The notes beneath the pieces are model-generated. The model did not search any database. It saw only the letters and a program-made list of their open reading frames with translations, and was not told the DNA's origin. A DNA stretch of 64,000 nt from Gaiellasilicea sp046594445 (GTDB taxonomy: Bacteria > Actinomycetota > Thermoleophilia > Gaiellales > Gaiellaceae), in the NCBI GenBank assembly GCA_046594445.1, contig JBKJSM010000018.1, positions 20,011-84,010 of the forward strand, written 5' to 3'. Positions 14,418 to 23,598 of this stretch are shown here, piece after piece. Both the position numbers and the translations under genes were made by a program. Position 1 is the stretch's first letter. Each line of letters opens with the position of its first letter.

Positions 14418-16763
14418 CTAGCGAGCCCGTGCGAGCAAGCCTGGCCGGATCAGCCGCGAGGGGGCTTTCAGGCCCGCATCGCTCACCGGCGGGTTGAGCG
14501 GCTCCCCGAGCGGCGGCGCGGCCAAGGACGCGGCGCGGCGCTCGGCAGAGGCGTCCCCGTACAGCGTCGTGCGCTGCCTCGGCACGCGGCCGCTCGCACG
14601 GATCAAGGCTTCCATCGCCTCGGGCGTCATCTCCTGCCCGTGCTCGGAGCCCGCCGACCGCGAGATCGACTCGTTCATCAGCGTGCCGCCGAGGTCGTTC
14701 ACGCCCACGCGGAGCGCCGCGGCGACGCCCTCCGGGCCGAGCTTCACCCAGGATGCCTGGATGTTCGTGAACGCTGGATGCAGCGCCAGCCGCGCGACCG
14801 CGTGCAGGAGCAGCGACTCGCCGAAGGTGGGGCCGGAGCGCGCGCGGCCCTTGAGCCAGATCGGCGCCTCCATGTGCACGAACGGCAGGGGTACGAACTC
14901 GGTGAAGCCGCCTGACCGCTCCTGCTGCTCCCGTGCCCGGAGCAGGTGGTGCGCCCAGTGCTCCGGGCCTTCGACGTGGCCGAACATGATCGTCACGTTC
15001 GAGCGCAAACCGACCCTGTGCGCGACATCGTGTACGGCCAGCCACTGCTCGGTCGAGACCTTGTCCGGGCAGATGACCGCGCGCACCTCGTCGTCCAGGA
15101 TCTCGGCCGCGGTCCCAGGCAGGGAGCCGAGGCCGAGCGAGCGCAGGCGCGCGAGGTAGGCGTCGAGCGGGACGCCGAGGGTCGCCGCGCCCTGCCAGAC
15201 CTCGAGCGCCGAGAATGCGTGGATGTGCAGCTCGGGCAACGCGCCCCGGATCGCCTCCACGACAGAGGCGTAGTAGTCGCCAGTAAAGGCGGGGTGGATG
15301 CCGCCCTGGAGGCAGACCTCCGTCGCGCCGCGATCCCACGCCTCGCGCGCGCGACGAACGATCTCCTCGAGCGGGACGAGGTAGGGCGCGCCGCGGAGGT
15401 TCGCTGCGAGCTTCCCCTTCGAGAACGCGCAGAACCCGCACCGGAAGTAGCAGACGTTCGTGTACTGGATGTTCCGCGTCACGACGTAGCTCACCTCATC
15501 GCCGCAGACCTCGCGCCGAAGCCGGTCGGCGGCGGCGAAGACCCGCTGCCGCTCCTCGCCACGGGCCCGGAAGAGGCGCACGAGCTCCACCTCCCCCAGC
15601 TCGCCGGCGATGTCCACCGGCAGTGCGTCCCGCGCGACGACGAAGGGGACGCCGCCGCTCTCACCGGGATGCCAGTCGTCCTCGCGCGCAAGGCCGAGCG
15701 CGTCGGAAGCGCGCAGCGCCGGCGCCAGCACCTTCGCATCGAGCCAACTCCCGGACAGATACGCCGGATAGACCGGCAGCCTCGGTGCGAGCTCGAGCCC
15801 GCGCGAGCGCGTCGCCGACTCGAGCCGGTCGCGCTCCGGCCAGGGCGCCTCGGGATTGACATGGTCGATCGTCACCGGGGAGACGCCGCCCCAGTCGTCG
15901 ATCCCTGCGTCGAGCAGGCGCGGGAAGTCGTCGTACGCGAGATTCGGGGGCGCCTGCACCGAGACGTCCTCGGGCAGGAGCAGTCGGGCAACCGCGATCG
16001 TCCAGAGATGGTCGTCGAGCGTTGGCTCCGGATGCGCGGCCATGCGCGTTCCCGGCTTCGCGCGGAAGTTCTGGACGATCACCTCCTGGAGGTGGCCATG
16101 CCGTTCGTGGAGAGCGCGCAGCGCTTCGAGCGCCTCGAGCCGCTCGGCCCGCGTCTCACCGATTCCGATCAGGATCCCGCTCGTGAACGGGATCCGGAGC
16201 TCTCCCGCGAGCTCGATCGTCTCGAGCCGGCGTGCGGGCTCCTTGTCCGGGGAGGCCCAATGCGGCCCGCCCCGCTCTGCCAGCCGCTCGGAGACGGTCT
16301 CGAGCATGATCCCCATCGAGGCCGAGACAGGCCGGAGCGCCGCCAGCTCGGCCCGGCTCATCACGCCGGGATTCAGGTGCGGCAGCAGCCCGGTCTCGTC
16401 GAGGACGACCTTTGCGACGCGGCCCAGATAGTCGAGCGTCGTCTCGCAGCCGAGCGCCCGCAGCTCCTCGCGCGCGACCCGGTAGCGGAGCTCCGGCTTG
16501 TCGCCGAGCGTGAAGAGCGCCTCTGTGCAGCCCGCCGCTGCGCCGGCGCGCGCGATCGCAAGCACCTCGGCCTCGGTCATGAACGCGCGCTCGCCACGGC
16601 GCGGCGGTCGCGCGAACGTGCAGTAGCCGCACACGTCGCGGCAGAGCGTCGTCAGCGGGATGAACACCTTCGGCGAGTACGTCACCAGCCCGCCGCCTGG
16701 CCGCCGCTCCCGCGCGGCCGCCATGAGCTCGTCCAGCGGCGCAGTGAGGAGACCTCCAGTCAT
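14418..16763 (-). CDS. fbiC: FO synthase, fused CofG-CofH
   Basis: A radical-SAM enzyme that makes 7,8-didemethyl-8-hydroxy-5-deazariboflavin, the chromophore of coenzyme F420, from a pyrimidine precursor and tyrosine. The 781-residue protein has two radical-SAM modules with Cx3Cx2C clusters: C41-R-D-V-C45-G-Y-C48 (CofG-like) and C438-Y-F-R-C442-G-F-C445 (CofH-like). The fused form is typical of actinobacteria. It lies 9 bases after the liv-type binding protein gene and may have its own leaderless promoter (TAGGGT-N6-ATG). The F420-type oxidoreductase at 32136 is a potential user of the cofactor. Confidence 0.95.
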   Translation of the reverse strand: MTGGLLTAPLDELMAAARERRPGGGLVTYSPKVFIPLTTLCRDVCGYCTFARPPRRGERAFMTEAEVLAIARAGAAAGCTEALFTLGDKPELRYRVAREELRALGCETTLDYLGRVAKVVLDETGLLPHLNPGVMSRAELAALRPVSASMGIMLETVSERLAERGGPHWASPDKEPARRLETIELAGELRIPFTSGILIGIGETRAERLEALEALRALHERHGHLQEVIVQNFRAKPGTRMAAHPEPTLDDHLWTIAVARLLLPEDVSVQAPPNLAYDDFPRLLDAGIDDWGGVSPVTIDHVNPEAPWPERDRLESATRSRGLELAPRLPVYPAYLSGSWLDAKVLAPALRASDALGLAREDDWHPGESGGVPFVVARDALPVDIAGELGEVELVRLFRARGEERQRVFAAADRLRREVCGDEVSYVVTRNIQYTNVCYFRCGFCAFSKGKLAANLRGAPYLVPLEEIVRRAREAWDRGATEVCLQGGIHPAFTGDYYASVVEAIRGALPELHIHAFSALEVWQGAATLGVPLDAYLARLRSLGLGSLPGTAAEILDDEVRAVICPDKVSTEQWLAVHDVAHRVGLRSNVTIMFGHVEGPEHWAHHLLRAREQQERSGGFTEFVPLPFVHMEAPIWLKGRARSGPTFGESLLLHAVARLALHPAFTNIQASWVKLGPEGVAAALRVGVNDLGGTLMNESISRSAGSEHGQEMTPEAMEALIRASGRVPRQRTTLYGDASAERRAASLAAPPLGEPLNPPVSDAGLKAPSRLIRPGLLARAR

Positions 16764-16769
16764 GGGCTC

Positions 16770-16775
16770 ACCCTA
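16770..16775 (-). promoter_or_regulatory. Candidate leaderless -10 for fbiC
   Basis: TAGGGT sits exactly 6 bases before the fbiC ATG on the minus strand. Its TAG is also the stop codon of the upstream binding-protein gene. Confidence 0.45.
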
Positions 16776-17867
16776 GATCCTCCAGAGACCGCCGAAGCTC
16801 CGCCACCGCCCCTTCGACCAGCGCCGCAGCTGCGCCTGCTCGACCGGGAACCGGTCGGTGCCGCTCGTCGCGACGGTGATCCCCGGCAGCAGGAAGGGAT
16901 TCGCCGCATCGCGCAGCCTGCGGCTCTGGGCGGTCACCGACGCGCGTGTCGGCGCCTCCCCCGCCGCCTTCAGCACCTGCACGGCCTGGTAGGCGGCCGC
17001 CATGCCGTAGACGTCGAGCACCTCCGCGCTCGCACCGCGGGCGTAGCGGGCCATGATCGAGCGGTAGAGCCGGATCGCCGCATCGTCCCGCCAGCGGGGA
17101 TCGGCCGGAGCTTTCACCGACGCGATCGAGATCGCGCCCTCGACCGCGGCGGCGCCGTCCGCAGCGGACGTGCTCACGAAGACCTGGGGACGCCACCCGA
17201 CCCGCCTTGCGTAGCCGTAGGCCTGACGGGCGATCCGGGGAGCGGCGAAGAGCGCGAGCACGTTCGCGCCCGACGCCCTCAACTCGGCCAGCTGCGTCTG
17301 CACCTCGGCAGCGGTCGGCTCGTAGGCGGCCGTGACGACCACCTTTGACCTCGCCGTCGCCAAGCCGCGCATCAGTCCAGCCAGGAGCTCTTGGCCGCCG
17401 ACGTCGTTCCGGTAGAGGACGCCGATCCTGGCGTCCGGCCTCGTGCGGGCGACGTAGGCGCCGTAGATCCACCCCTCCGCCTCGTCGCCCGGCCGGAAGC
17501 CGGCCGCGAAGAGCTGTGGGACTTTTCGCATGCCCAGGTAGGCGCGTGCGGCAGGATCGCGGTCCGTTCCGAGCGGATCGAAGATCGCGAGCACCTCGTC
17601 CTGCTCGACGAGCTCGCGCGTCGCCGCGAGCGCCAGCGACGGATCCGACCCGTCTTCGACCGGCTTGTAGGTGATCGTGCGGCCGTGCACGCCGCCGCGC
17701 GCGTTCACGTACTCGAAGTAGGCGCTCGCGCCCCGCGCGACCGACGCGAGCGGCACGGTGCCACCGAGCAGGATCGTCTCGTCGGTGATCCCCGGGTCGG
17801 CGCCGGCCGCCGCGTTCGCGCCCACTGCGATCGCGAGCACGGCAAACAGGGCTATGAGACGACGCAT
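16773..17867 (-). CDS. Branched-chain amino acid-type ABC transporter substrate-binding protein
   Basis: A periplasmic-binding-fold type I (LivK-like) protein of 364 residues with an N-terminal signal peptide (MRRLIALFAVLAIAVGANA). The start is ATG 17867 because GAGGA lies 5 bases upstream; a TTG four codons earlier is less likely. The mature region opens with ADPGITDETILLGG, close to the orphan paralogue at 39684. Linked to LivM, LivH, LivF and LivG on the same strand. The ligand could be a branched-chain amino acid, a short amide or an aromatic acid. Confidence 0.9.
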   Translation of the reverse strand: MRRLIALFAVLAIAVGANAAAGADPGITDETILLGGTVPLASVARGASAYFEYVNARGGVHGRTITYKPVEDGSDPSLALAATRELVEQDEVLAIFDPLGTDRDPAARAYLGMRKVPQLFAAGFRPGDEAEGWIYGAYVARTRPDARIGVLYRNDVGGQELLAGLMRGLATARSKVVVTAAYEPTAAEVQTQLAELRASGANVLALFAAPRIARQAYGYARRVGWRPQVFVSTSAADGAAAVEGAISIASVKAPADPRWRDDAAIRLYRSIMARYARGASAEVLDVYGMAAAYQAVQVLKAAGEAPTRASVTAQSRRLRDAANPFLLPGITVATSGTDRFPVEQAQLRRWSKGRWRSFGGLWRI

Positions 17868-17882
17868 CGATGTCCTCAAGGG

Positions 17883-19019
17883 TTAGCGAACGCGATCGTA
17901 GCCGCGGCGCCCGAGCGACTGAAGGGTGCGCAACAGGCCCGCCGCTCCACCCGGGAAGGCGAGCATGATCAGGATCAGGACGACCCCGAAGGCGACCGCG
18001 GGCGCGCCCGGCGCGTCCGTGTCGATGTCGCCGAGGATCGGAATGAAGTCCGGGATCACCCCTTCGACCCGCTGGGCCCATTCGATCTGCATGAAGTGGA
18101 TGAAGATCGCGCCGAAGACGAGCGGCCAAAGCGAGCCGAGCCCGCCTACGACGACGCCGACGAGCAGGAAGATCGAGAGCGTGATCGGGAAGGTGTCCGG
18201 GTTGACGAACGTGGTCGCGATCGCGAGCAGCGAGCCTGCCACGCCGGCGTAGAAGGCGCTGATCCCGAACGCGAGCGTCTTGTAGCGCGCGAGGTTGACC
18301 CCGGAGGACGCGGCCGCGAGCTCGCTGTCGCGGACGGCGCGGAGCGAGCGGCCGAAGCGCCCGCGCAGCAGGAGCCAGACCAGGCTGAACATCACCAACC
18401 CAAGCGTCCAGCAGAGGTAGTACAGCCAGTCGTTGAACGAAGGGACGTTGATCCCGAGGAACACATCGACGCCCAGATCCTTTGTCTCGAAGGTCACCGG
18501 ATCGGTCACTGACCTGTCCTGTGTGCGCGTCTCGACATCGAAGAGCTGAATCCCACTCCCACCGCCCGTGAAGTCATCGAACTTCCGAACGACCGCAGGC
18601 GCGGCAACCGCGACCGCGAACGTCGCGAGCGCGAGATAGAGGCCGGTCAGCCGCAACGCCGGAAAACCGAAGAGGAAACCGACGATCCCGGCCAGCAGCC
18701 CTGCGAGCGGGATCGTCCAGATGTCGCGCATGTCGTTTGTGAACTGATGCCCGAGCAGCTCGAGCGGCGGCTCACCCGGTTTCGGGCCGTTCGACATCAG
18801 GATCGCGGTCGTGTAACCGCCGATCAGCATGAACGCGCCGTGCCCGAGTGAGATCTGGCCCGTGATCCCGGTCAGCAGGTTGAGGCCGAGCAGCGCGATC
18901 AGGTAGATCGCGACGTAGGCGAACTGCTGCGCCCGGAAGTCGCTGATGAAGCGCGGCAGCAGGAAGACACCCGCGGCGACGAGCAGGAAAAGCGGGATCC
19001 CGGGCCGGAGGCGGCTCAC
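17883..19019 (-). CDS. livM: Branched-chain amino acid ABC transporter permease LivM-type
   Basis: An integral membrane permease of 378 residues with about nine hydrophobic segments. The LivM signature GLNLLTGITGQISLGHGAFM is split here only by conservative changes, and GRSLRAVRDSELAAASSGVNL is the loop that contacts the ATPases. GTG 19019 overlaps the livH stop (GTGA). An insertion of about 40 residues (FDVETRTQDRS to LGINVPSFND) between central helices looks periplasmic. Confidence 0.92.
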   Translation of the reverse strand: MSRLRPGIPLFLLVAAGVFLLPRFISDFRAQQFAYVAIYLIALLGLNLLTGITGQISLGHGAFMLIGGYTTAILMSNGPKPGEPPLELLGHQFTNDMRDIWTIPLAGLLAGIVGFLFGFPALRLTGLYLALATFAVAVAAPAVVRKFDDFTGGGSGIQLFDVETRTQDRSVTDPVTFETKDLGVDVFLGINVPSFNDWLYYLCWTLGLVMFSLVWLLLRGRFGRSLRAVRDSELAAASSGVNLARYKTLAFGISAFYAGVAGSLLAIATTFVNPDTFPITLSIFLLVGVVVGGLGSLWPLVFGAIFIHFMQIEWAQRVEGVIPDFIPILGDIDTDAPGAPAVAFGVVLILIMLAFPGGAAGLLRTLQSLGRRGYDRVR

Positions 19020-19900
19020 ACGCGCCTCGTGACTGGCTTGCCGAACAGACCGGCCGGGCGGACGAGCAGGACGATGAGGATGATCAGCAGCGCGACCGGC
19101 AAGCGAAGGTCGGCGCCCACGAATTCGACGTACTCGCCGATCAGGTTGAGGCCGACCCCGAGCAGGAGCCCGCCGACGACGGCGCCGAAAGGCGAGTCGA
19201 TCCCGCCGAGGACGGCGGCGGCGAACGAGTAGATCAGGATCGCCTGCATCATGTTCGGCTCGAGGAAGACGGTGGGCGCGGCGAGCATCCCCGCCACGGC
19301 GCCGAGGACGGCCGCGAGCCCCCAGCCGATCGCGAGCATCCACCCGACCCGGACGCCGACGAGCCGGCTCGCGACCGGGTTCAGCGCCGAGGCGCGCATC
19401 GCGAGCCCGGTCTTCGTGAACTGGAAGAACGCCCACAAGAGGGCGACCAGCGCGACGACGACGAAGAAGGTGCCGACGTCCTGCTGCGAGATGCTCACCT
19501 CCCCGATCTGCCACGTCTCGTTCGGGAACGGGCTCGGGAAAGCGCGTACCTCGGCCGACCAGATCAGGGCGGCCAGGCCGTTGAAGGTGAGCACGAGCCC
19601 GATCGTCATGATCACGATCGTCAGCACGGAGGCGTTCGCGACGGGCGCGATCACGACGCGCTGGATTCCGACACCGAGCAGGAACGCGAACAGGAGCGTC
19701 GCGACGAACGCGGGCCAGTACGACCAGCCGTGGTTCACGATCAGCGTCCAGGCGATGTACGTCGTGAACATCGCCATCTCACCCTGCGCGAAGTTGATCA
19801 CCCCGGTTGCCCGGTGGATCAACACGAGCGCGAGCGCGAGCGCGCCATAGATCGCTCCCGACCCGAGCCCTGCCACGACCTGTTGAAAGAAGGTCGCCAT
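19016..19900 (-). CDS. livH: Branched-chain amino acid ABC transporter permease LivH-type
   Basis: The partner permease, 294 residues and about eight hydrophobic helices. GAIYGALALALVLIHRATGVINFAQGEM is the LivH N-terminal pattern; MRASALNPVASRLVGVRV is the ATPase contact loop. Its ATG shares one base with the livF stop (TGATG), and its stop overlaps livM, so these genes are co-translated. Confidence 0.93.
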   Translation of the reverse strand: MATFFQQVVAGLGSGAIYGALALALVLIHRATGVINFAQGEMAMFTTYIAWTLIVNHGWSYWPAFVATLLFAFLLGVGIQRVVIAPVANASVLTIVIMTIGLVLTFNGLAALIWSAEVRAFPSPFPNETWQIGEVSISQQDVGTFFVVVALVALLWAFFQFTKTGLAMRASALNPVASRLVGVRVGWMLAIGWGLAAVLGAVAGMLAAPTVFLEPNMMQAILIYSFAAAVLGGIDSPFGAVVGGLLLGVGLNLIGEYVEFVGADLRLPVALLIILIVLLVRPAGLFGKPVTRRV

Positions 19901-20604
19901 CAGTATCCGAGATACGACTTTCGGACGGATTCGTCGCGGGCGAGCTCCTCGCTCGACCCGGACACGGCCACCTTGCCGACCTCGAGCACGTACGCGTGCG
20001 AGGCGACCTCGAGCGCGATCGCAGCGTTCTGCTCGACCACGAGGACGGTGAGGCCCTCCTTCTCGTTCAGCTCGCGCACGATCCGGAAGATCTCCCGTGT
20101 GACGAGCGGCGCCAGCCCGAGCGATGGCTCGTCGAGCAACAGGAGCCGTGGCCGGCCCATCAGCGCCCGGGCGAGGGCGAGCATCTGCTGCTCGCCGCCG
20201 GAGAGCGTGCCCGCGTGCTGCCCGAGCCGCTCGCCGATCCAGGGAAAGTACCCGCTCATCCGCTCGATGTCCGCGTCGAGCGAGCCCCTGCGCGTGTAGG
20301 CGCCGAGCCGCAGGTTCTCTTCGACGGAGAGCTCCGAGAAGGTGCCACGACCCTCGGGCACGTGCGCGACGCCCAGCTTGGCCACCGCTTCCGGCCCTCG
20401 CCGCGCGAGCGACTCGCCGTCGAACCTGACTTCCCCGGAGCGCTTGACGGTGCCGGAGATCGAGCGCAGTGTCGTCGTCTTGCCGGCGCCGTTCGCGCCG
20501 AGCACGGCGACGATCTGGCCTTCGTCGACCGCGAGCGACACCCCGTGCAACGCGCGTACCTGGCCGTACCGCGCCTCGACGTCGGTCAGCTCAAGCAGCG
20601 CCAT
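19900..20604 (-). CDS. livF: Branched-chain amino acid ABC transporter ATP-binding protein LivF-type
   Basis: A 234-residue ATPase subunit. Walker A GANGAGKTT, signature LSGGEQQMLALARAL, Walker B LLLLDEPSLGLAP and the switch His replaced by Gln in VVEQNAA, as is normal for LivF. It overlaps livG by 14 bases. Confidence 0.94.
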   Translation of the reverse strand: MALLELTDVEARYGQVRALHGVSLAVDEGQIVAVLGANGAGKTTTLRSISGTVKRSGEVRFDGESLARRGPEAVAKLGVAHVPEGRGTFSELSVEENLRLGAYTRRGSLDADIERMSGYFPWIGERLGQHAGTLSGGEQQMLALARALMGRPRLLLLDEPSLGLAPLVTREIFRIVRELNEKEGLTVLVVEQNAAIALEVASHAYVLEVGKVAVSGSSEELARDESVRKSYLGY

Positions 20605-21349
20605 CGGCGTCCCCTCCGGCCGGCGCGGGCGGCGGCTTCGACTCGTCAGTGCCCAGGTACGCCTCGATTACGGCCGGGTCGGCGCGCACCTCCGCGGGAG
20701 CCCCGTTCGCGATCACGCGGCCGAAGTTCAGCACGTACACGTGATCCGAGATCCCCATCACGAGGTTCATGTGGTGCTCGACCAGCAGCACGGTCAGCTT
20801 ACGGTCGTCGCGGATCTTCTGGATGAAGCGCCCCAGGTCGGCAACCTCCTCGTGGTTGAGCCCGCCCGCCGGCTCGTCCAGCAGGAGCAGCCGCGGCTGC
20901 GCGACGAGCGCGCGCGCCAGCTCGACCCGCTTCAGCGTCCCGAACGGCAGCCCGGCGACCGGACGGGCGGCAATCGCCTCGAGCCCCACGTACGCGATCG
21001 CCTCGCGCGCGTCGCCCTCGACGTCGCGGCCGCGCGTGTGCGCGCCGACGAGGACGTTCTCGAGCACCGTCATCGACTTGAACAGCTCGACGTTCTGGAA
21101 GGTGCGCGCGATCCCGCGCCTGACGATCCCGTGCACAGGGGTCTTGAGAAGGCTGTCGCCGGCGAACTCGACCTCGCCCTCGTTCGGCGTGTAGAGCCGC
21201 GTGATCACGTTGAACGCCGTCGTCTTGCCGGCGCCGTTCGGGCCGATCAGCCCGACGATCTCGCCTTCCGGGACGTCCAGGGAGACACCGTCGAGGGCGA
21301 CGATCCCGCCGAACCGGCGAGTGACGTTCCGCAGCGAGAGCAGGGCCAT
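20591..21349 (-). CDS. livG: Branched-chain amino acid ABC transporter ATP-binding protein LivG-type
   Basis: A 252-residue ATPase subunit and first gene of the transporter operon. Walker A GPNGAGKTT, LivG-type RGIARTFQNVELF, signature FGTLKRVELARALV, Walker B LLLLDEPAGGLN and VEHHMNLVM. I start at ATG 21349; a TTG at 21388 would add 13 residues of non-family sequence. A TAAGGT box lies 10 bases upstream. Confidence 0.92.
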   Translation of the reverse strand: MALLSLRNVTRRFGGIVALDGVSLDVPEGEIVGLIGPNGAGKTTAFNVITRLYTPNEGEVEFAGDSLLKTPVHGIVRRGIARTFQNVELFKSMTVLENVLVGAHTRGRDVEGDAREAIAYVGLEAIAARPVAGLPFGTLKRVELARALVAQPRLLLLDEPAGGLNHEEVADLGRFIQKIRDDRKLTVLLVEHHMNLVMGISDHVYVLNFGRVIANGAPAEVRADPAVIEAYLGTDESKPPPAPAGGDADGAA

Positions 21350-21419
21350 CGACCGGAGTACCTTAAGCCGTTGGCATGTCAGGCGCAAAGAGAGGACGCG
21401 GCTCGACCGCAGCCGACGC

Positions 21420-21425
21420 TACTCT
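21420..21425 (+). promoter_or_regulatory. Candidate leaderless -10 for the desaturase gene
   Basis: TACTCT lies 7 bases before ATG 21433. This favours that start over an ATG at 21376, which has neither a ribosome binding site nor a -10 match. Confidence 0.4.
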
Positions 21426-21432
21426 CCTCCCC

Positions 21433-22359
21433 ATGTCCGAGCTCTCAGCCGTCTCCGACCACCCTGCGATGTCCCGCGGCCAGAAGGTGACGAACCTCCT
21501 CGGCGTCTCGATTCCGTTCGCCGGGTTCCTGGCCTCGATCTTCTTCCTCTGGGGCAATCTCGTCACCTGGCGCGACCTGATCATCTTCGCGGTCGGCTAC
21601 GCGCTGACGACGCTCGGGATCTCGATCGGCTTCCATCGTCTGTTCACGCACCGGTCTTACGAGACGTACAAGTCGATCCGCTACGGGCTCGCCGTGCTCG
21701 GCTCGATGGCCGTTCAGGGCCCGGTGATCCGCTGGGTCTCAGACCATCGCAAGCATCACAGCTTCGCCGACCGCGAGGGCGATCCGCACTCCCCGCATGC
21801 CGGCTTCGGCCCCGGGTTGCGCGGCAAGATCGCAGGCCTGTGGCACGCCCACGTCGGCTGGCTCTTCCGCAACGTCGGCCGCGCGGAATGGACAAAGTAC
21901 GCGAAAGACCTGCTCGCCGATCGCGGCATGGTCTTCATCTCGCGGATGTTCCCGGCCTGGGTCGCAGTCTCGCTGCTGGCCCCGTTCGTCGCCGGCTGGA
22001 TCTGGGGCGGCACCCTCGGCGCCGGCCTGCAGGCGATGTTCTGGGGCGGCCTGATCCGGATCTTCCTGCTCCACCACATCACCTGGTCGGTCAACTCGGT
22101 CTGCCACTTCATCGGCTCGCGCCGCTTCCAGGTCAAAGACGAGTCCCGTAACGTCTGGTGGCTCTCCTGGATCTCGTTCGGCGAGTCCTGGCATCACAAC
22201 CATCACGCGTTCCCGTCGTCGGCGTTCCACGGGCTCAAGCCCTGGGAGCTCGACATCGGCGGCCTCGTGATCCGCGGGATGCGCCGGCTCGGCCTCGTCT
22301 GGAAGGTCAACGTGCCGACGCCGGACATGCAGCAGCGCCGCCGGATCCTCGCTCCGTAA
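21433..22359 (+). CDS. Membrane acyl-CoA/fatty acid desaturase
   Basis: A di-iron membrane desaturase of 308 residues. The three histidine boxes of delta-9 acyl-CoA desaturases are present: HRLFTH, HRKHH (in VSDHRKHHSF) and HHNHH (in GESWHHNHHAF), with four or more hydrophobic helices (e.g. IPFAGFLASIFFLWGN, LIIFAVGYALTTLGI, VAVSLLAPFVAGWIW). It likely adjusts membrane fluidity by introducing a double bond. A longer reading from ATG 21376 adds 19 unremarkable residues. It ends 3 bases from the convergent acyl-CoA dehydrogenase. Confidence 0.93.
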   Translation: MSELSAVSDHPAMSRGQKVTNLLGVSIPFAGFLASIFFLWGNLVTWRDLIIFAVGYALTTLGISIGFHRLFTHRSYETYKSIRYGLAVLGSMAVQGPVIRWVSDHRKHHSFADREGDPHSPHAGFGPGLRGKIAGLWHAHVGWLFRNVGRAEWTKYAKDLLADRGMVFISRMFPAWVAVSLLAPFVAGWIWGGTLGAGLQAMFWGGLIRIFLLHHITWSVNSVCHFIGSRRFQVKDESRNVWWLSWISFGESWHHNHHAFPSSAFHGLKPWELDIGGLVIRGMRRLGLVWKVNVPTPDMQQRRRILAP

Positions 22360-22362
22360 CGC

Positions 22363-23568
22363 TCAGTCGAAGCGGTACGTGCCGCCGTCCGCGAACTCCT
22401 TGAGGATGCGCCGGCTGACGACCATCTTGTGCACCTCGTCGGGGCCGTCGTAGATCCGCGCCCCCCGAGCCATGGCGTACATCGTTCCGAGCGGCGTCTC
22501 GTCCGTGAGGCCGCGCGCTCCGTGCACCTGGATCGCGCGGTCGATCACGTCGTTGAGGACACGGGCGGCGTAGAACTTGATCAGCGAGACCTCGACGCGC
22601 GCCTCCCCACCCTCGTCGAGCTTGCGGGCCGCATCGAGCGTCAGCAGTCGGCATGCCTGGATCTCGGCGGCCGAGTCGGCGATCCAGTTCTGAACGGTCT
22701 GCTTGTCGGCGAGCGGCGCGCCGCCTACCTGGCGCTCGAGCGCGTAAGCGCACATCAGCTCGAACGCGCGCTGCATCTGGCCGAGCCAGCGCATGACGTG
22801 GTGGATCCGTCCTGGGCCGAGGCGCTTCTGCGCGATCCGGAAGCCGTCGCCCGGCTCGCCGAGCACGTTTTCACGCGGGACACGCACGCCCGTGTAGCGC
22901 ACCTCGCAGTGCGTCGACCAGCCGCGGCCGACGTGCCCCATGACGGGGGTCGCTCGGATCAGCTCGTAGCCGGGGGTGTCCGTCGGAACGAGGATCTGGC
23001 TCATCCGCCGGTGCGGGGCGGCCTCGGGATCGGTGACCGCCATCACGATCCCGAACGTGGCTCCCTCGGCCGAGGAGGAGAACCACTTGTGCCCGTCGAT
23101 CACCCACTCGTCGCCGTCGAGCACCGCCGTCGTCCGCAGCTCGGTCGGGTCGGCGCCGGAGACCTCGGGCTCGGTCATCGAGAAGAACGAGCGCGCCGTG
23201 CCCTCGACGAGTGGCCGCAGGAAGCGCTCCTTCTGCTCGGACGTACCGAACATGTGCAGGATCTCGCCGTTTCCCGCGTCGGGCGCCTGGCAGTTGAAGA
23301 CGAGCTGCGCCCACGTGCTGCGGCCGATCTCTTCGTTCAGGAGCGCGTACTCCATGAAGCCGCCGCCGCTGCCGCCGGCCTCCGGCGGCAGGTGCGGCGC
23401 CCAGATCCCGGCTGCCTTCGCTTTCACGCGCAGCTCCGCGATCACGGCGTCCGACGATTCGTCCTCGCGTCCGAGCGCGGCTTCGTTCGGATAAACGTGC
23501 TCCTCCATGAAGGAGCGCACTTCGGCGCGGCGTGCCGCGATGTTCGGCGCGGTGGCAAGCTCGGTCAC
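22363..23568 (-). CDS. Acyl-CoA dehydrogenase
   Basis: An FAD-dependent acyl-CoA dehydrogenase of 401 residues, with FSMTEPEVSGADPTELRTTA (FAD/substrate region), WVIDGHKWFSSSAEGA and the C-terminal IQVHGARGLTDETPLG and IYDGPDEVHKMVV. The YDGPDEVH segment is typical of the ACAD10/11-type and long-chain groups. The GTG at 23568 lies 6 bases after TAAGGT on the minus strand, so the transcript is probably leaderless and divergent from the hydrolase gene. Confidence 0.93.
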   Translation of the reverse strand: MTELATAPNIAARRAEVRSFMEEHVYPNEAALGREDESSDAVIAELRVKAKAAGIWAPHLPPEAGGSGGGFMEYALLNEEIGRSTWAQLVFNCQAPDAGNGEILHMFGTSEQKERFLRPLVEGTARSFFSMTEPEVSGADPTELRTTAVLDGDEWVIDGHKWFSSSAEGATFGIVMAVTDPEAAPHRRMSQILVPTDTPGYELIRATPVMGHVGRGWSTHCEVRYTGVRVPRENVLGEPGDGFRIAQKRLGPGRIHHVMRWLGQMQRAFELMCAYALERQVGGAPLADKQTVQNWIADSAAEIQACRLLTLDAARKLDEGGEARVEVSLIKFYAARVLNDVIDRAIQVHGARGLTDETPLGTMYAMARGARIYDGPDEVHKMVVSRRILKEFADGGTYRFD

Positions 23569-23574
23569 ACCCGG

Positions 23575-23592
23575 ACCTTAGCGCCGTAGGAT
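23575..23592. promoter_or_regulatory. Divergent pair of leaderless -10 boxes
   Basis: On the minus strand TAAGGT (23575-23580) is 6 bases before the acyl-CoA dehydrogenase GTG. On the plus strand TAGGAT (23587-23592) is 6 bases before the hydrolase GTG at 23599. The 30-base gap thus holds both promoters' -10 regions. Confidence 0.5.
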
Positions 23593-23598
23593 CGCGCC

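Noticed and set aside
14946..17348. An 800-codon open frame on the plus strand opposite fbiC and the binding-protein gene
   Set aside because: It is arginine/histidine-rich with no recognisable domain and lies antisense to two clear genes; GC-rich third-position bias produces such frames.
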